6,946 nt of DNA from an uncultured bacterium (GTDB taxonomy: Bacteria; Bdellovibrionota_C; UBA2361; SZUA-149; CALKYB01), in contig CALKYB010000322.1 in the NCBI GenBank assembly GCA_938003565.1, positions 1-6,946 on the forward strand, in the 5' to 3' direction. Both the position numbers and the translations under genes were made by a program. Below, one piece after another: positions 1 through 6,592 of the stretch. Position 1 is the stretch's first letter, and the number at the start of each line of letters is the position of its first letter. The notes under the pieces were generated by a model. That model saw only the letters and a program-made list of their open reading frames with translations, ran no database searches and was not told the DNA's origin.

Positions 1-2020
1 GACCATCGGTTTGAGGTAAAACCTCCCGTTCTAAGGCCACGGCGTGTGGCACAGGAGATTCAGCCCCTGCGAACCTCATAACAGGTGCATCTAGGCTTGA
101 AAAGCCCTCTGAGGCCACTAAGGCAGCTACTTCTGCGCCAAAGCCCATAAACATAGAATCTTCATGCGCAATGAGGATTCGGCCAGTTTTAGAGATGCTC
201 TCGAGTATGCACTTTGTATCAAGAGGGCGAATAGAGCGGAGATCAATGACTTCGACTGAAAATCCATCTTCCTCCATTTCTTTGGCTGCTAATATGGACT
301 TTTGAACTAAAGCTCCCCAAGTCACTATAGTAGCGTCTTCACCTTCTCTAATAATCTTTGCCTTGCCAAATGGAATTAGGTCTTCAGGGCCACCCTCTGG
401 TCCTTTGGCGTAGGTCTGCCTATAGAGTCCTTTGTGTTCTAAAAATAAAACAGGATTATTGTCACGTATGGCAGTTTTTAAGAGGCCTTTTCCATCAGTC
501 GCGTTAGAAGGGTAGACAACTTTGAGTCCAGGGTAGTGTGAAAAAGTAGCCTCGATGTTTTGTGAATGATACAGGGCTCCGTGAATGTAGCCACCTACCG
601 CGATTCGAATTACGGCTGGACAAGAAAAGTTCCCGTTGGACCTGTAGTGCATCATGGCTAACTCGTTTCGCAGTTGCATCATGCCGGTCCAGACATAGTC
701 ACCAAACTGAATTTCCACTACAGGCTTCATGCCTAAAGTTGCCATTCCTATGGCTGTTCCACAAATAGAGGCTTCCGCCAATGGAGCATTGAAGACTCTA
801 TTTTCACCATATTTGTCGGTCAAGCCAGAGGTTACTGAAAATACACCTCCCTTGCCATAGGCCACGTCTTGACCGTAGATGATCATGTTCTCGTTTCGAG
901 ACATCTCTTCGTCAAGAGCATGGTTTAAGGAGTCGACAAGGAAGATCTCTTCTCCTTTAGCTGGTGATTCAGAGATAGAATCCATTGGTGAGTTGGCATA
1001 GACAAAACTACTAGCAGAACTTGGATCGGGATCAGCCTGAACTTCGGCCCATTGGGCTGCTTCATCAACTGATTTTTTGATTCTCTGGTAAAGCAGTTCC
1101 TGTTCGGATTCGTTTAGTATTTCTTGTTGCTTCAGCAAAGAGCCCAATTGAATGATAGGATCTTTTTCTTTATCTGTTTGTATGTCTTCCAAACTTCTAT
1201 ATTTGCTTTGATTGTCTGAGATTGAGTGGCTTTGTAAGCGAACTACGTCTGCAACAATGACAGCGGGTCCACCTCCAGCTCTGGCTCTGAGAACGGATTG
1301 ATTTATCGCGTTGTAGGACTCGAGATAATTTAGACCGTCAATTTTCTTAACTTCTAGGTTTTCATAACCGCTTGAAATGTCAGCTACTGACTCTCCTGCA
1401 ATCTGTTGCGAAATGTGAACACTAATCGCAAAGTCATTGTCTTGGATTAAAAATATTACAGGAAGTTTTTTTCTCGCTGCCCAGTTTAGAGCTTCATGAT
1501 AAGCCCCTTGGGCAGTGGTTCCTTCTCCAGAAGAAACATAAACAACACCGTTCAAGTTGAAAAAATTTAGTGCTCTGGCAGCTCCTACCGCTTGTAAAAA
1601 CTGAGTTCCAGTAGGGGAACTTTGGCTAACAATATTAAAATCTTTGTGACCGTAGTGGTTGGGCATTTGACGACCGCCTGAACTAGGATCGGCTGCTTTA
1701 TTGAGTATTCCCAGAAAGAGGTCTCGAGCGCTTACACCCCAAGCCGTGCAAAATGCCATATCTCTATAGTAGGGGTAGGCCCAGTCGTTTTTATTGTTCA
1801 AAGCATTTGCTGCAGCAACTTGAACAGCCTCATGACCGGCACAACCAATTTGGAAATGGGATTTATTTTGCTTGTAGAGAACAATAGCCTTCTCGTCTAC
1901 GAGCCGGGCTTCGAGCATGGATGAAAAGGCGTTAACAAGTTGCCTTTTTAATGCTTCGTCACCGTTGGCTTCTGAACCCGAATCCGAGTTAGAGCCATTT
2001 AAATTGTCTTCGCTGAACAA
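1..2020 (-). CDS. 2-oxoacid dehydrogenase E1, fused alpha and beta subunits (partial, C-terminus off the left edge)
   Basis: Thiamine-diphosphate-dependent E1 of a pyruvate or branched-chain 2-oxoacid dehydrogenase complex. It decarboxylates the 2-oxoacid and acylates the lipoyl group of E2. I translated 673 codons; probably about 20 are missing. The alpha half (to about residue 340) shows YYRDMAF near residue 85, the ThDP/Mg motif GEG (165-167) to DN (194-195), and the loop SHSISD (264-269). The beta half starts near 355 and has APLAEASICG with the expected ThDP-contacting Glu416, and HSQNIE with His485. No stop separates the halves, so this is a true fusion, as in several bacterial phyla. 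An in-frame TGA at 2024-2026 leaves TTG at 2018-2020 as the first possible start; AGGGA lies 7 nt upstream. lpd is upstream on the same strand. Substrate (pyruvate versus branched-chain) cannot be decided here. Confidence 0.93.
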   Translation of the reverse strand, partial: MFSEDNLNGSNSDSGSEANGDEALKRQLVNAFSSMLEARLVDEKAIVLYKQNKSHFQIGCAGHEAVQVAAANALNNKNDWAYPYYRDMAFCTAWGVSARDLFLGILNKAADPSSGGRQMPNHYGHKDFNIVSQSSPTGTQFLQAVGAARALNFFNLNGVVYVSSGEGTTAQGAYHEALNWAARKKLPVIFLIQDNDFAISVHISQQIAGESVADISSGYENLEVKKIDGLNYLESYNAINQSVLRARAGGGPAVIVADVVRLQSHSISDNQSKYRSLEDIQTDKEKDPIIQLGSLLKQQEILNESEQELLYQRIKKSVDEAAQWAEVQADPDPSSASSFVYANSPMDSISESPAKGEEIFLVDSLNHALDEEMSRNENMIIYGQDVAYGKGGVFSVTSGLTDKYGENRVFNAPLAEASICGTAIGMATLGMKPVVEIQFGDYVWTGMMQLRNELAMMHYRSNGNFSCPAVIRIAVGGYIHGALYHSQNIEATFSHYPGLKVVYPSNATDGKGLLKTAIRDNNPVLFLEHKGLYRQTYAKGPEGGPEDLIPFGKAKIIREGEDATIVTWGALVQKSILAAKEMEEDGFSVEVIDLRSIRPLDTKCILESISKTGRILIAHEDSMFMGFGAEVAALVASEGFSSLDAPVMRFAGAESPVPHAVALEREVLPQTDG

Positions 2021-2099
2021 TTTTCATTCCCTAAAGAGTCTCAATATTTAACTGATTCTGACAGACTAAGGATTTAGATGACAATGGCTTTTAGAAGGT

Positions 2100-2132
2100 G
2101 CTGATTGTTGATATTTCTACTCAACAATCAGC
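2100..2132 (-). promoter_or_regulatory. Intercistronic hairpin between lpd and E1
   Basis: A perfect 12-bp inverted repeat, GCTGATTGTTGA (2100-2111) and TCAACAATCAGC (2121-2132), encloses a 9-nt loop. It lies in the 140-bp gap between the lpd stop and the E1 start. On the minus strand it is followed by ACCTTC rather than a T tract, so it does not look like a standard intrinsic terminator. It may stabilise or process the lpd message, or attenuate readthrough into E1. The inverted repeat is seen; the role is inferred. Confidence 0.5.
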
Positions 2133-2160
2133 GCTTAAGTATTAAGGATTTATTTAGTGT

Positions 2161-3549
2161 TTAAATATGAATAGGTTTCCCTAAGGCGGCACCCATCGCC
2201 TCCATTACAGCTTCGGACAAAGTGGGGTGAGCGTGCACAGTTTCCAAGATACTTGAGGCAGTTGCTTCATGTGTTTTTGCAAGAGTGGCTTCTGCAATTA
2301 GCTCAGTTGCTTCAGCGTGGACAATGTGGACTCCAAGAATTTCTTCAAGCTCAGCATCTACTACAACTTTAACCATCCCTTCTGTTTCAGCGATCGCGAC
2401 TGCTTTGCCACTCGCCGTAAAGGGGAAGTTTCCTGTTTTCACTGTTCTACCAGCCTCAATGGCTGCCTTTTCAGTCAGTCCTACTGAAGCAACTTGGGGT
2501 TGACAGTAGGTACAACCAGGAATGCTACTGTAGTCCATTGGATGGGGACTGAGGCCAGCAGCATGTTCTGCAGCTATAATACCTTCATGACTAGCCACGT
2601 GTGCTAGAAGAGGAGGGCCAACAATGTCACCTATCGCATAAATTCCATCGACTCCAGTGCGAAAGTATTTGTCAACTTCGATGAAGGATCTTTCTGGCTC
2701 AATTCCAACAGTCTCAAGACCTAGGCCTTCAACGTTTCCTTGAACACCGATGGCAACTAAGACACGATCACCTTGCCACTCTTCCACTTGATCGCCAGTT
2801 TTGATGGTCGCCCGAACGCCTTCGCCGCTAGTATCCAAGCCCTCTACTAGAGATCCAGTTTTTACTGTGACCCCCGACTTCGAAAGACTTCTCTCGAGGA
2901 CCTTCGATATATCCTGGTCTTCAATTGGTAGGAGGCCGTCCATTAGCTCAACAATTGTTACGTCTGTACCAAAAGCATTAAAGAAATAAGCGAACTCAAC
3001 TCCGATAGCTCCAGCTCCAACTACCAACATTTTCTTTGGTTGAGTCGGGAGATCTAGGGCACGTCGATAGGTAATAACTTTATCATCATCCACTGGAAGC
3101 GAAGGTAGGCTCCTAGCTCTAGCCCCAGTAGCAATGATTAACTTTTTAAAAGCAATTTCGCTTTCTTCTCCAGAGTTTCCACGGACTAAGAGAGTTTTAG
3201 CTGAATTTAAACTGGCTTCGCCCATGATTAGTTCTATGTTGTTCTTTTTCATTAAGAACGCCACACCTTTTGTCATCTTGTCGACAACGCCACGGGAACG
3301 CTGAATCACCGCTCCAAAGTCGTAACCTACTCCTTCCGCGGAGAGACCGAATTCGGAAGCATGCTTAAAGGTTTGGTAAACTTCTGCACTTTTGAGAAGA
3401 GCTTTTGTCGGAATACATCCCCAGTTTAGACAAACTCCGCCGGGGCTTTCTCTTTCGATCACCGCTGTTTTCAAACCAAGTTGGGCAGCACGAATCGCCG
3501 CGACATAACCACCAGGTCCGGCACCAATAACTATGCAATCAAATCCCAT
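2161..3549 (-). CDS. lpdA: Dihydrolipoyl dehydrogenase (E3)
   Basis: FAD flavoprotein that reoxidises the dihydrolipoyl group of E2 and passes electrons to NAD+. It is 462 aa, the normal length of the family. The N-terminal FAD motif is IGAGPGG (residues 8-14). The redox disulfide is Cys40/Cys45 in GGVCLNWGCIPTK. The NAD-binding motif VGAGAIG spans 177-183. The second FAD segment AIGDIVGPPLLAHVA comes before the C-terminal interface domain. The catalytic pair is His441 and Glu446 in HPTLSE. All active-site residues are present, so it should be active. The ATG at 3547-3549 has AAGGAG 7 nt upstream (3557-3562). E1 follows on the same strand, so an lpd-E1 operon serving one 2-oxoacid dehydrogenase complex is likely. 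It may also supply E3 to other complexes. Confidence 0.97.
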   Translation of the reverse strand: MGFDCIVIGAGPGGYVAAIRAAQLGLKTAVIERESPGGVCLNWGCIPTKALLKSAEVYQTFKHASEFGLSAEGVGYDFGAVIQRSRGVVDKMTKGVAFLMKKNNIELIMGEASLNSAKTLLVRGNSGEESEIAFKKLIIATGARARSLPSLPVDDDKVITYRRALDLPTQPKKMLVVGAGAIGVEFAYFFNAFGTDVTIVELMDGLLPIEDQDISKVLERSLSKSGVTVKTGSLVEGLDTSGEGVRATIKTGDQVEEWQGDRVLVAIGVQGNVEGLGLETVGIEPERSFIEVDKYFRTGVDGIYAIGDIVGPPLLAHVASHEGIIAAEHAAGLSPHPMDYSSIPGCTYCQPQVASVGLTEKAAIEAGRTVKTGNFPFTASGKAVAIAETEGMVKVVVDAELEEILGVHIVHAEATELIAEATLAKTHEATASSILETVHAHPTLSEAVMEAMGAALGKPIHI

Positions 3550-3587
3550 TTTAATGCTCCTTAATGCTATAAAAACTTTTAACGCCG

Positions 3588-3612
3588 AGGGGTGTTTAGT
3601 AGGCCGACCCCT
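3588..3612 (-). promoter_or_regulatory. Possible hairpin in the lpd leader
   Basis: AGGGGT (3588-3593) and ACCCCT (3607-3612) form a 6-bp inverted repeat with a 13-nt loop, ending 38 bp upstream of the lpd start codon. In the minus-strand transcript it would be a leader hairpin followed, after a short gap, by an AT-rich stretch. It could be an attenuator-like element or chance. No good sigma70-type promoter for lpd could be placed with confidence further upstream. Confidence 0.22.
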
Positions 3613-3800
3613 TCAGTGAAACAGCAGCTTTATTAGGATAAATGTCTGGGATAAACAAGCTCAGTATTTCAAGTTTTCTGATTCAAATGTCCGATTTGTT
3701 GCTCTAAGAGTCTAAAATTTGTTCTTAGTTTAGCGACCTGTGTAGAAGGTTTCTCTGGCACAGTTGAATTTAATCTAAAAAAGGCTATTACCTGGATGTA

Positions 3801-3831
3801 TTGCAAACCCTTTCTTGACTAAAATTATTAT
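3801..3831 (+). promoter_or_regulatory. Candidate promoter of the sohB-like gene
   Basis: TTGCAA (3801-3806, four of six matches to the -35 consensus) and TATTAT (3826-3831, five of six to the -10) are separated by 19 bp, longer than the ideal 17. Transcription would begin about 6-8 nt beyond the -10, at or next to the ATG at 3837. This fits the absence of any Shine-Dalgarno sequence and suggests a leaderless message. Inference from sequence only. Confidence 0.33.
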
Positions 3832-3836
3832 AAACC

Positions 3837-4811
3837 ATGTTGGGCACAACTTTAAAAATTTCTATTATCGCTTTAGCGCTGGTGTTAATTGCTCTTCTCA
3901 TTTTTAAGATGAAGAGAAAGGGAAAGAATACCTCCAAGCTAAAGTTAGACCCTGTTGGGTTGTGGAAGTATCATCAAGACACCCAGTTTGAGTGTAAGAA
4001 AGCCTATGGGGCTGCGTTGGAGAGCTCTTCCAAGAAAAAGTCTGATGCAAAAGATCGTAAACCTACTGTGGTTCTAGAGTTCGTGGGTGACGTTAAAGCG
4101 AAACGTCATAGGAGTTTTGGTGCTTTGGTTGATGAAGTTTATGTAAACCGAGAAAAGGTTTCGGAAGTGGTTGTCGTAATAACTTCTCCCGGTGGAATGG
4201 TACCACATTATGGACATGCTTTTTCTCAAATGGAGCGATTGCGCGACTCTTGTGAGAAAGTGACAGTCTGCATTGATGTCGTCGCTGCTTCCGGGGGATA
4301 TCTTATGAGTTTGCCCGCACATAAGATTTTGGCGGCTCCATTTTCGATAGTAGGTTCAGTGGGGGTAGTTGCTTTCGTTCCGAACTTGAGAAAGATGTTG
4401 CTAAATTTTGATATTGAGCCAAGAACTTTTACCGCTGGCAAGCACAAGCGAACAGTTGGTTTGTTTGATGACGCTGCTCCAGAAACAGTCGATCATTTCC
4501 GCGATCAACTGGATACGGTGCATAGGTATTTTCTTGGGGTTGTGAAGAAATATCGACCTGAGGTGAACTTCGAAGAGATTGAAACTGGTTCACACTGGAG
4601 CGCTCAAGAATCGGTAGATAAAAATCTTGGATTAGTCGATGAAATCTCGTGTTCAGAGGAATATTTAATTAAATTAAACGAAACTCAAGATTTGGTTTTT
4701 CTTTCCCAAAAAACATCTTTATTCGATCAAGGAGTTTTTGGTTTTTCAAAAGCGATGTTTGAAAGTATCGCTCAACATGCCTCGGGCTTTCTCGTAAACC
4801 GGCCCTTTTGA
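3837..4811 (+). CDS. sohB: SohB-like S49 family membrane-anchored serine peptidase
   Basis: Signal-peptide-peptidase-like serine protease that probably degrades peptides or membrane-protein fragments at the cytoplasmic membrane. The 324-aa protein begins with one hydrophobic segment (about residues 7-24) followed by basic residues KMKRKGK, so a membrane anchor is likely. After a charged linker the S49 domain starts near 76 with TVVLEF. ITSPGG (115-120) is the family's Gly-rich strand. Ser152 in AASGGY is the nucleophile and Lys204 in AGKHKRT the general base; their 52-residue spacing equals that of the Ser/Lys dyad in SppA-type enzymes. Length is near that of E. coli SohB (about 350 aa). A TAA at 3831-3833 in frame blocks any earlier start, and no Shine-Dalgarno precedes the ATG. 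The C-terminal 45 residues are not conserved in a way I recognise. Transcribed divergently from lpd and towards holA. Confidence 0.9.
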   Translation: MLGTTLKISIIALALVLIALLIFKMKRKGKNTSKLKLDPVGLWKYHQDTQFECKKAYGAALESSSKKKSDAKDRKPTVVLEFVGDVKAKRHRSFGALVDEVYVNREKVSEVVVVITSPGGMVPHYGHAFSQMERLRDSCEKVTVCIDVVAASGGYLMSLPAHKILAAPFSIVGSVGVVAFVPNLRKMLLNFDIEPRTFTAGKHKRTVGLFDDAAPETVDHFRDQLDTVHRYFLGVVKKYRPEVNFEEIETGSHWSAQESVDKNLGLVDEISCSEEYLIKLNETQDLVFLSQKTSLFDQGVFGFSKAMFESIAQHASGFLVNRPF

Positions 4812-4846
4812 TGCGAAAGCCGGAGCATTCAGCTTCAGAGCAAATC

Positions 4847-5938
4847 TTACTGGGGCAATTTTTTACAGTGAATGATGTGAGTCAATGTGTTTAGAATTTG
4901 GGTGTTGGGCTGAATTGAGGAGCTTTTTAACTCCTCATCAAGAGATATAAGCCTTTGCACTATTTGGTGCAGTTCCGACTCTTTATAGCTGTTAGCATTG
5001 CTCTTAAGTTTTTTAGCGAACCAAGGATTTACCAAATCTTTACCTAGTGCCGAAGGATTAGATTCGCTTTTTAAAGCCAGCATTGCTCTGTAACTGCGGC
5101 CAAGAAAACTGCTCAGTTGCAAGGGGTGAAGGCCCTGTTGCAACAACTCATTGGTGCGAGCGATTGTTTTCTGCAGATTCCTCGAAGAGAGAGAAGCTAG
5201 CAATTCAAAACTAGTACGCTCGGGGGATTGGAAAATAATTTCATTGGCGGATTCTTCAGTTATTTTGCCGCTGTCGTCAGCCAATAAGGAGAGCTTTGTG
5301 ATTTGTTGAGACAGTGAAAGTAAATCGTTTCCATAAGATTCCGTTAGCAGCCTTAACACTTTCTCAGACACCCCACCTGTAGCTCCAGATGCTTTGGCTT
5401 CGTTTTGTATCCATCTCTTTAGCTTCCTATCATCAAGTTTGCCCACTTCAACCACTGTTCCGCTAGAAGTGAGATTATTAAGAAGGGGAGTTTGGGTGTT
5501 GATTTTTTCGCCGAGTAGAATCACAAAACAGCTGGGGTGGGTTTTCTTTAACGCCTCGATGAGAGGTTTTGCATTGGCCGCTTTTACTTTATCAGCTTGT
5601 TTAATTACCACTACTTCTAAAGATGAGAAAAGACTAAGACTAGAAAAGGAGTTAGCGATGTTAGTGGCCTTCTTGATATTTGAGATTTCACTTCCGTAGT
5701 AGTTTAAAAATGAATCGAAGCCGTGTTTGATGAAGCAATTTTTTTTTATCCATTCCACCAGGCGCCTAATTCTAAAGGCTTCTTCGCCGACGATAATGAG
5801 AGGTGATTTGATGCCAAGAGTGGTTAACTCTTGAGCAGGATTTAGGTTTGGAGTTTCGTTTTCAAAGAAGACTTCCTTGAGGAGGGAAGCAAATGATTCA
5901 GCAGTAAGTTTCTTTTTTGAACGCTTAGATTTGGCCAT
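4847..5938 (-). CDS. holA: DNA polymerase III subunit delta (clamp loader)
   Basis: Delta subunit of the clamp loader, which opens the beta sliding clamp so that it can be placed on primed DNA. The 363-aa product is close to the family's usual 330-350 aa. A basic N-terminal extension (KSKRSKKK, residues 3-10) precedes the AAA+-like domain, with LIIVGEEAF (47-55) where the degenerate nucleotide site lies. SLFSSLEVVVIKQADKV (102-118) and CFVILLGEK (137-145) are typical delta strands. GNDLLSLSQQITKLSLL (203-219) marks the second domain. The helical third domain runs from about 240 to the end, with ISLDEELKSS near 331-340. No functional Walker A is expected in delta. The start at 5936-5938 has only a weak upstream Shine-Dalgarno. 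The tRNA-like cluster lies 23 bp upstream on the same strand, so readthrough from it is plausible. Confidence 0.93.
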   Translation of the reverse strand: MAKSKRSKKKLTAESFASLLKEVFFENETPNLNPAQELTTLGIKSPLIIVGEEAFRIRRLVEWIKKNCFIKHGFDSFLNYYGSEISNIKKATNIANSFSSLSLFSSLEVVVIKQADKVKAANAKPLIEALKKTHPSCFVILLGEKINTQTPLLNNLTSSGTVVEVGKLDDRKLKRWIQNEAKASGATGGVSEKVLRLLTESYGNDLLSLSQQITKLSLLADDSGKITEESANEIIFQSPERTSFELLASLSSRNLQKTIARTNELLQQGLHPLQLSSFLGRSYRAMLALKSESNPSALGKDLVNPWFAKKLKSNANSYKESELHQIVQRLISLDEELKSSSIQPNTQILNTLTHIIHCKKLPQ

Positions 5939-6012
5939 GAATCTAGGATCTTCTTTGGGTGTGCCCAGGGGCGGACTTGAACCGACAGTCGGATTTTAGT
6001 CCGCAAATTTGA

Positions 6013-6032
6013 GGAAATGTTATCACATTTCC
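6013..6032 (-). repeat. Insert hairpin 2, copy A
   Basis: On the minus strand, GGAAATGT and ACATTTCC form a perfect 8-bp stem with loop GATA. It matches hairpin 2 of unit C (6321-6340) in length and position, with two base pairs replaced by different Watson-Crick pairs. Confidence 0.7.
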
Positions 6033-6045
6033 ACAGCTATGTCCT

Positions 6046-6093
6046 ACGTCTAGCTAATCCCACCTCGGCTTTGCCTGCGTTGGGGCAAGACGT
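6046..6093 (-). repeat. Insert hairpin 1, copy A (48 nt)
   Basis: An ACGTC...GACGT outer stem, an inner stem and a terminal GGC-AAA-GCC loop make a long imperfect hairpin with a 4-nt bulge (ATTA) on the 3' side. It aligns without gaps to 6354-6401. Relative to that copy two base pairs are compensated and two are mismatched (T-T and A-G), so this copy is slightly decayed. Confidence 0.7.
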
Positions 6094-6157
6094 TCTACCA
6101 ACTGAGCAATAAAGTTTTGCCCGGAATGATGATATTGACCTTGAATATAAATTGGTG

Positions 6158-6230
<73 letters not shown>

Positions 6231-6283
6231 ATAATTGTTTACAACAGTTTTGGGGGCACGCGACTTAATGCTTACCCACCGCA

Positions 6284-6313
6284 GCGGACAGAAAATCAAG
6301 ATTTTCTGTCCGC
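6284..6313 (-). repeat. Perfect palindrome replacing the anticodon arm in unit C
   Basis: Arms GCGGACAGAAAATC and GATTTTCTGTCCGC (14 bp, no mismatches) are separated by 2 nt. The left arm resembles the anticodon-arm 5' side of the intact tRNA (GCGGACTGAAAATC), as if that stretch had been copied back in inverted orientation. It would form a very strong hairpin in RNA, but no T tract follows. Confidence 0.8.
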
Positions 6314-6320
6314 AATTCGA

Positions 6321-6340
6321 GAAAATGCTCTCGCATTTTC
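6321..6340 (-). repeat. Insert hairpin 2, copy C
   Basis: On the minus strand, GAAAATGC and GCATTTTC form a perfect 8-bp stem closed by GAGA, a GNRA tetraloop. It corresponds to 6013-6032 in unit A. Confidence 0.75.
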
Positions 6341-6353
6341 ACAGTTTTATATT

Positions 6354-6401
6354 ACGTCAGGCTATTCCTACCTCGGCTTCGCCTGCGGTAGGGCCTGACG
6401 T
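6354..6401 (-). repeat. Insert hairpin 1, copy C (48 nt)
   Basis: A near-perfect hairpin: a 9-bp outer stem ACGTCAGGC/GCCTGACGT, a 6-bp inner stem CCTACC/GGTAGG, and an apical GGC-GAA-GCC. Its only asymmetry is a 4-nt bulge (AATA) between the stems on the 3' side. It sits directly after the D-arm sequence GTAGA. Part of it recurs at 6546-6592. Confidence 0.8.
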
Positions 6402-6535
6402 TCTACCAACTGAGCTACCTGGGCTCGCAAGGTAACAACAGCTTTGATATTAAGACAGCCACTAAGGGGAATCTGAATAGCGAAACTGTTAAAGTTTTAA
6501 AAGACTAAAAAAAACCCCTGTTTACTTTTCCTAAG

Positions 6536-6570
6536 AAAAAACTGTCTACCTCGGCTTCGCCTGCGGTAGG
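6536..6570 (-). terminator. Rho-independent-terminator-like end of fragment D
   Basis: On the minus strand, the inner part of hairpin 1 (CTACC...GGTAG with apical GGCGAAGCC) is followed by ACAG and six T. The outer stem of hairpin 1 is absent. Stem plus T tract resembles an intrinsic terminator for minus-strand transcription entering from the right, though the stem is short. Confidence 0.4.
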
Positions 6571-6592
6571 GCCTGGCGTTCTACCAACTGAG
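6546..6592 (-). repeat. tRNA-Phe-like fragment D (D arm plus hairpin 1)
   Basis: These 47 bp match 6368-6414 of unit C at 46 positions. The fragment keeps CTCAGTTGGTAGAAC of the D arm and most of hairpin 1, but lacks the acceptor strand, hairpin 2, and the anticodon and T arms. It is a truncated fourth member of the same-strand family. Confidence 0.75.

Larger units (their letters stand above)
5962..6107 (-). pseudogene. Interrupted tRNA-Phe-like unit A (3' half kept, 88-nt insert)
   Basis: Read on the minus strand, this has a tRNA D arm (GCTCAGTTGGTAGAAC), then an 88-nt insert (about 6005-6092), then a degenerate anticodon arm, T arm and 3' acceptor strand ending CCTGGGCA like the intact neighbour. 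The 5' acceptor strand is gone. The anticodon loop reads CTAAAA in place of CTGAAAA, and the T stem is missing bases, so it cannot yield a normal tRNA-Phe. Its last 26 plus-strand bases (5958-5983) repeat those at 6154-6179 exactly. It ends 23 bp before the holA start codon. It is a decayed, interrupted tRNA gene or one copy of a tRNA-derived repeat. Confidence 0.75.
6252..6424 (-). pseudogene. Interrupted tRNA-Phe-like unit C (5' half kept, 87-nt insert)
   Basis: On the minus strand this starts with the exact 5' acceptor strand and D region of the intact tRNA-Phe; the 23 plus-strand bases 6402-6424 repeat 6208-6230. The D stem ends GAAC instead of GAGC, a change shared with units A and D. 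An 87-nt insert follows (about 6314-6400), then a 30-nt palindrome where the anticodon arm should be, then a degraded T arm recognisable only by CGGTGG. No functional tRNA can form. It is the mirror case of unit A, which keeps the 3' half. The end near 6252 is approximate. Confidence 0.7.

Noticed and set aside
562..768. 68-codon plus-strand ORF
   Set aside because: It lies wholly inside the E1 beta coding region on the opposite strand and resembles no known protein. The short plus-strand ORFs within lpd and holA and the minus-strand ones within the sohB-like gene are dismissed for the same reason.
4799..4823. CCGGC/GCCGG hairpin at the sohB-holA convergent junction as a bidirectional terminator
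   Set aside because: The stem is 5 bp with a 15-nt interval and no T tract on the plus strand; it also overlaps the end of the sohB-like coding sequence. Support is too weak to call.
6005..6092. Self-splicing intron in the tRNA-like unit
   Set aside because: At about 88 nt it is far below group I or II core size, and the position between D and anticodon stems is not a known bacterial tRNA intron site.
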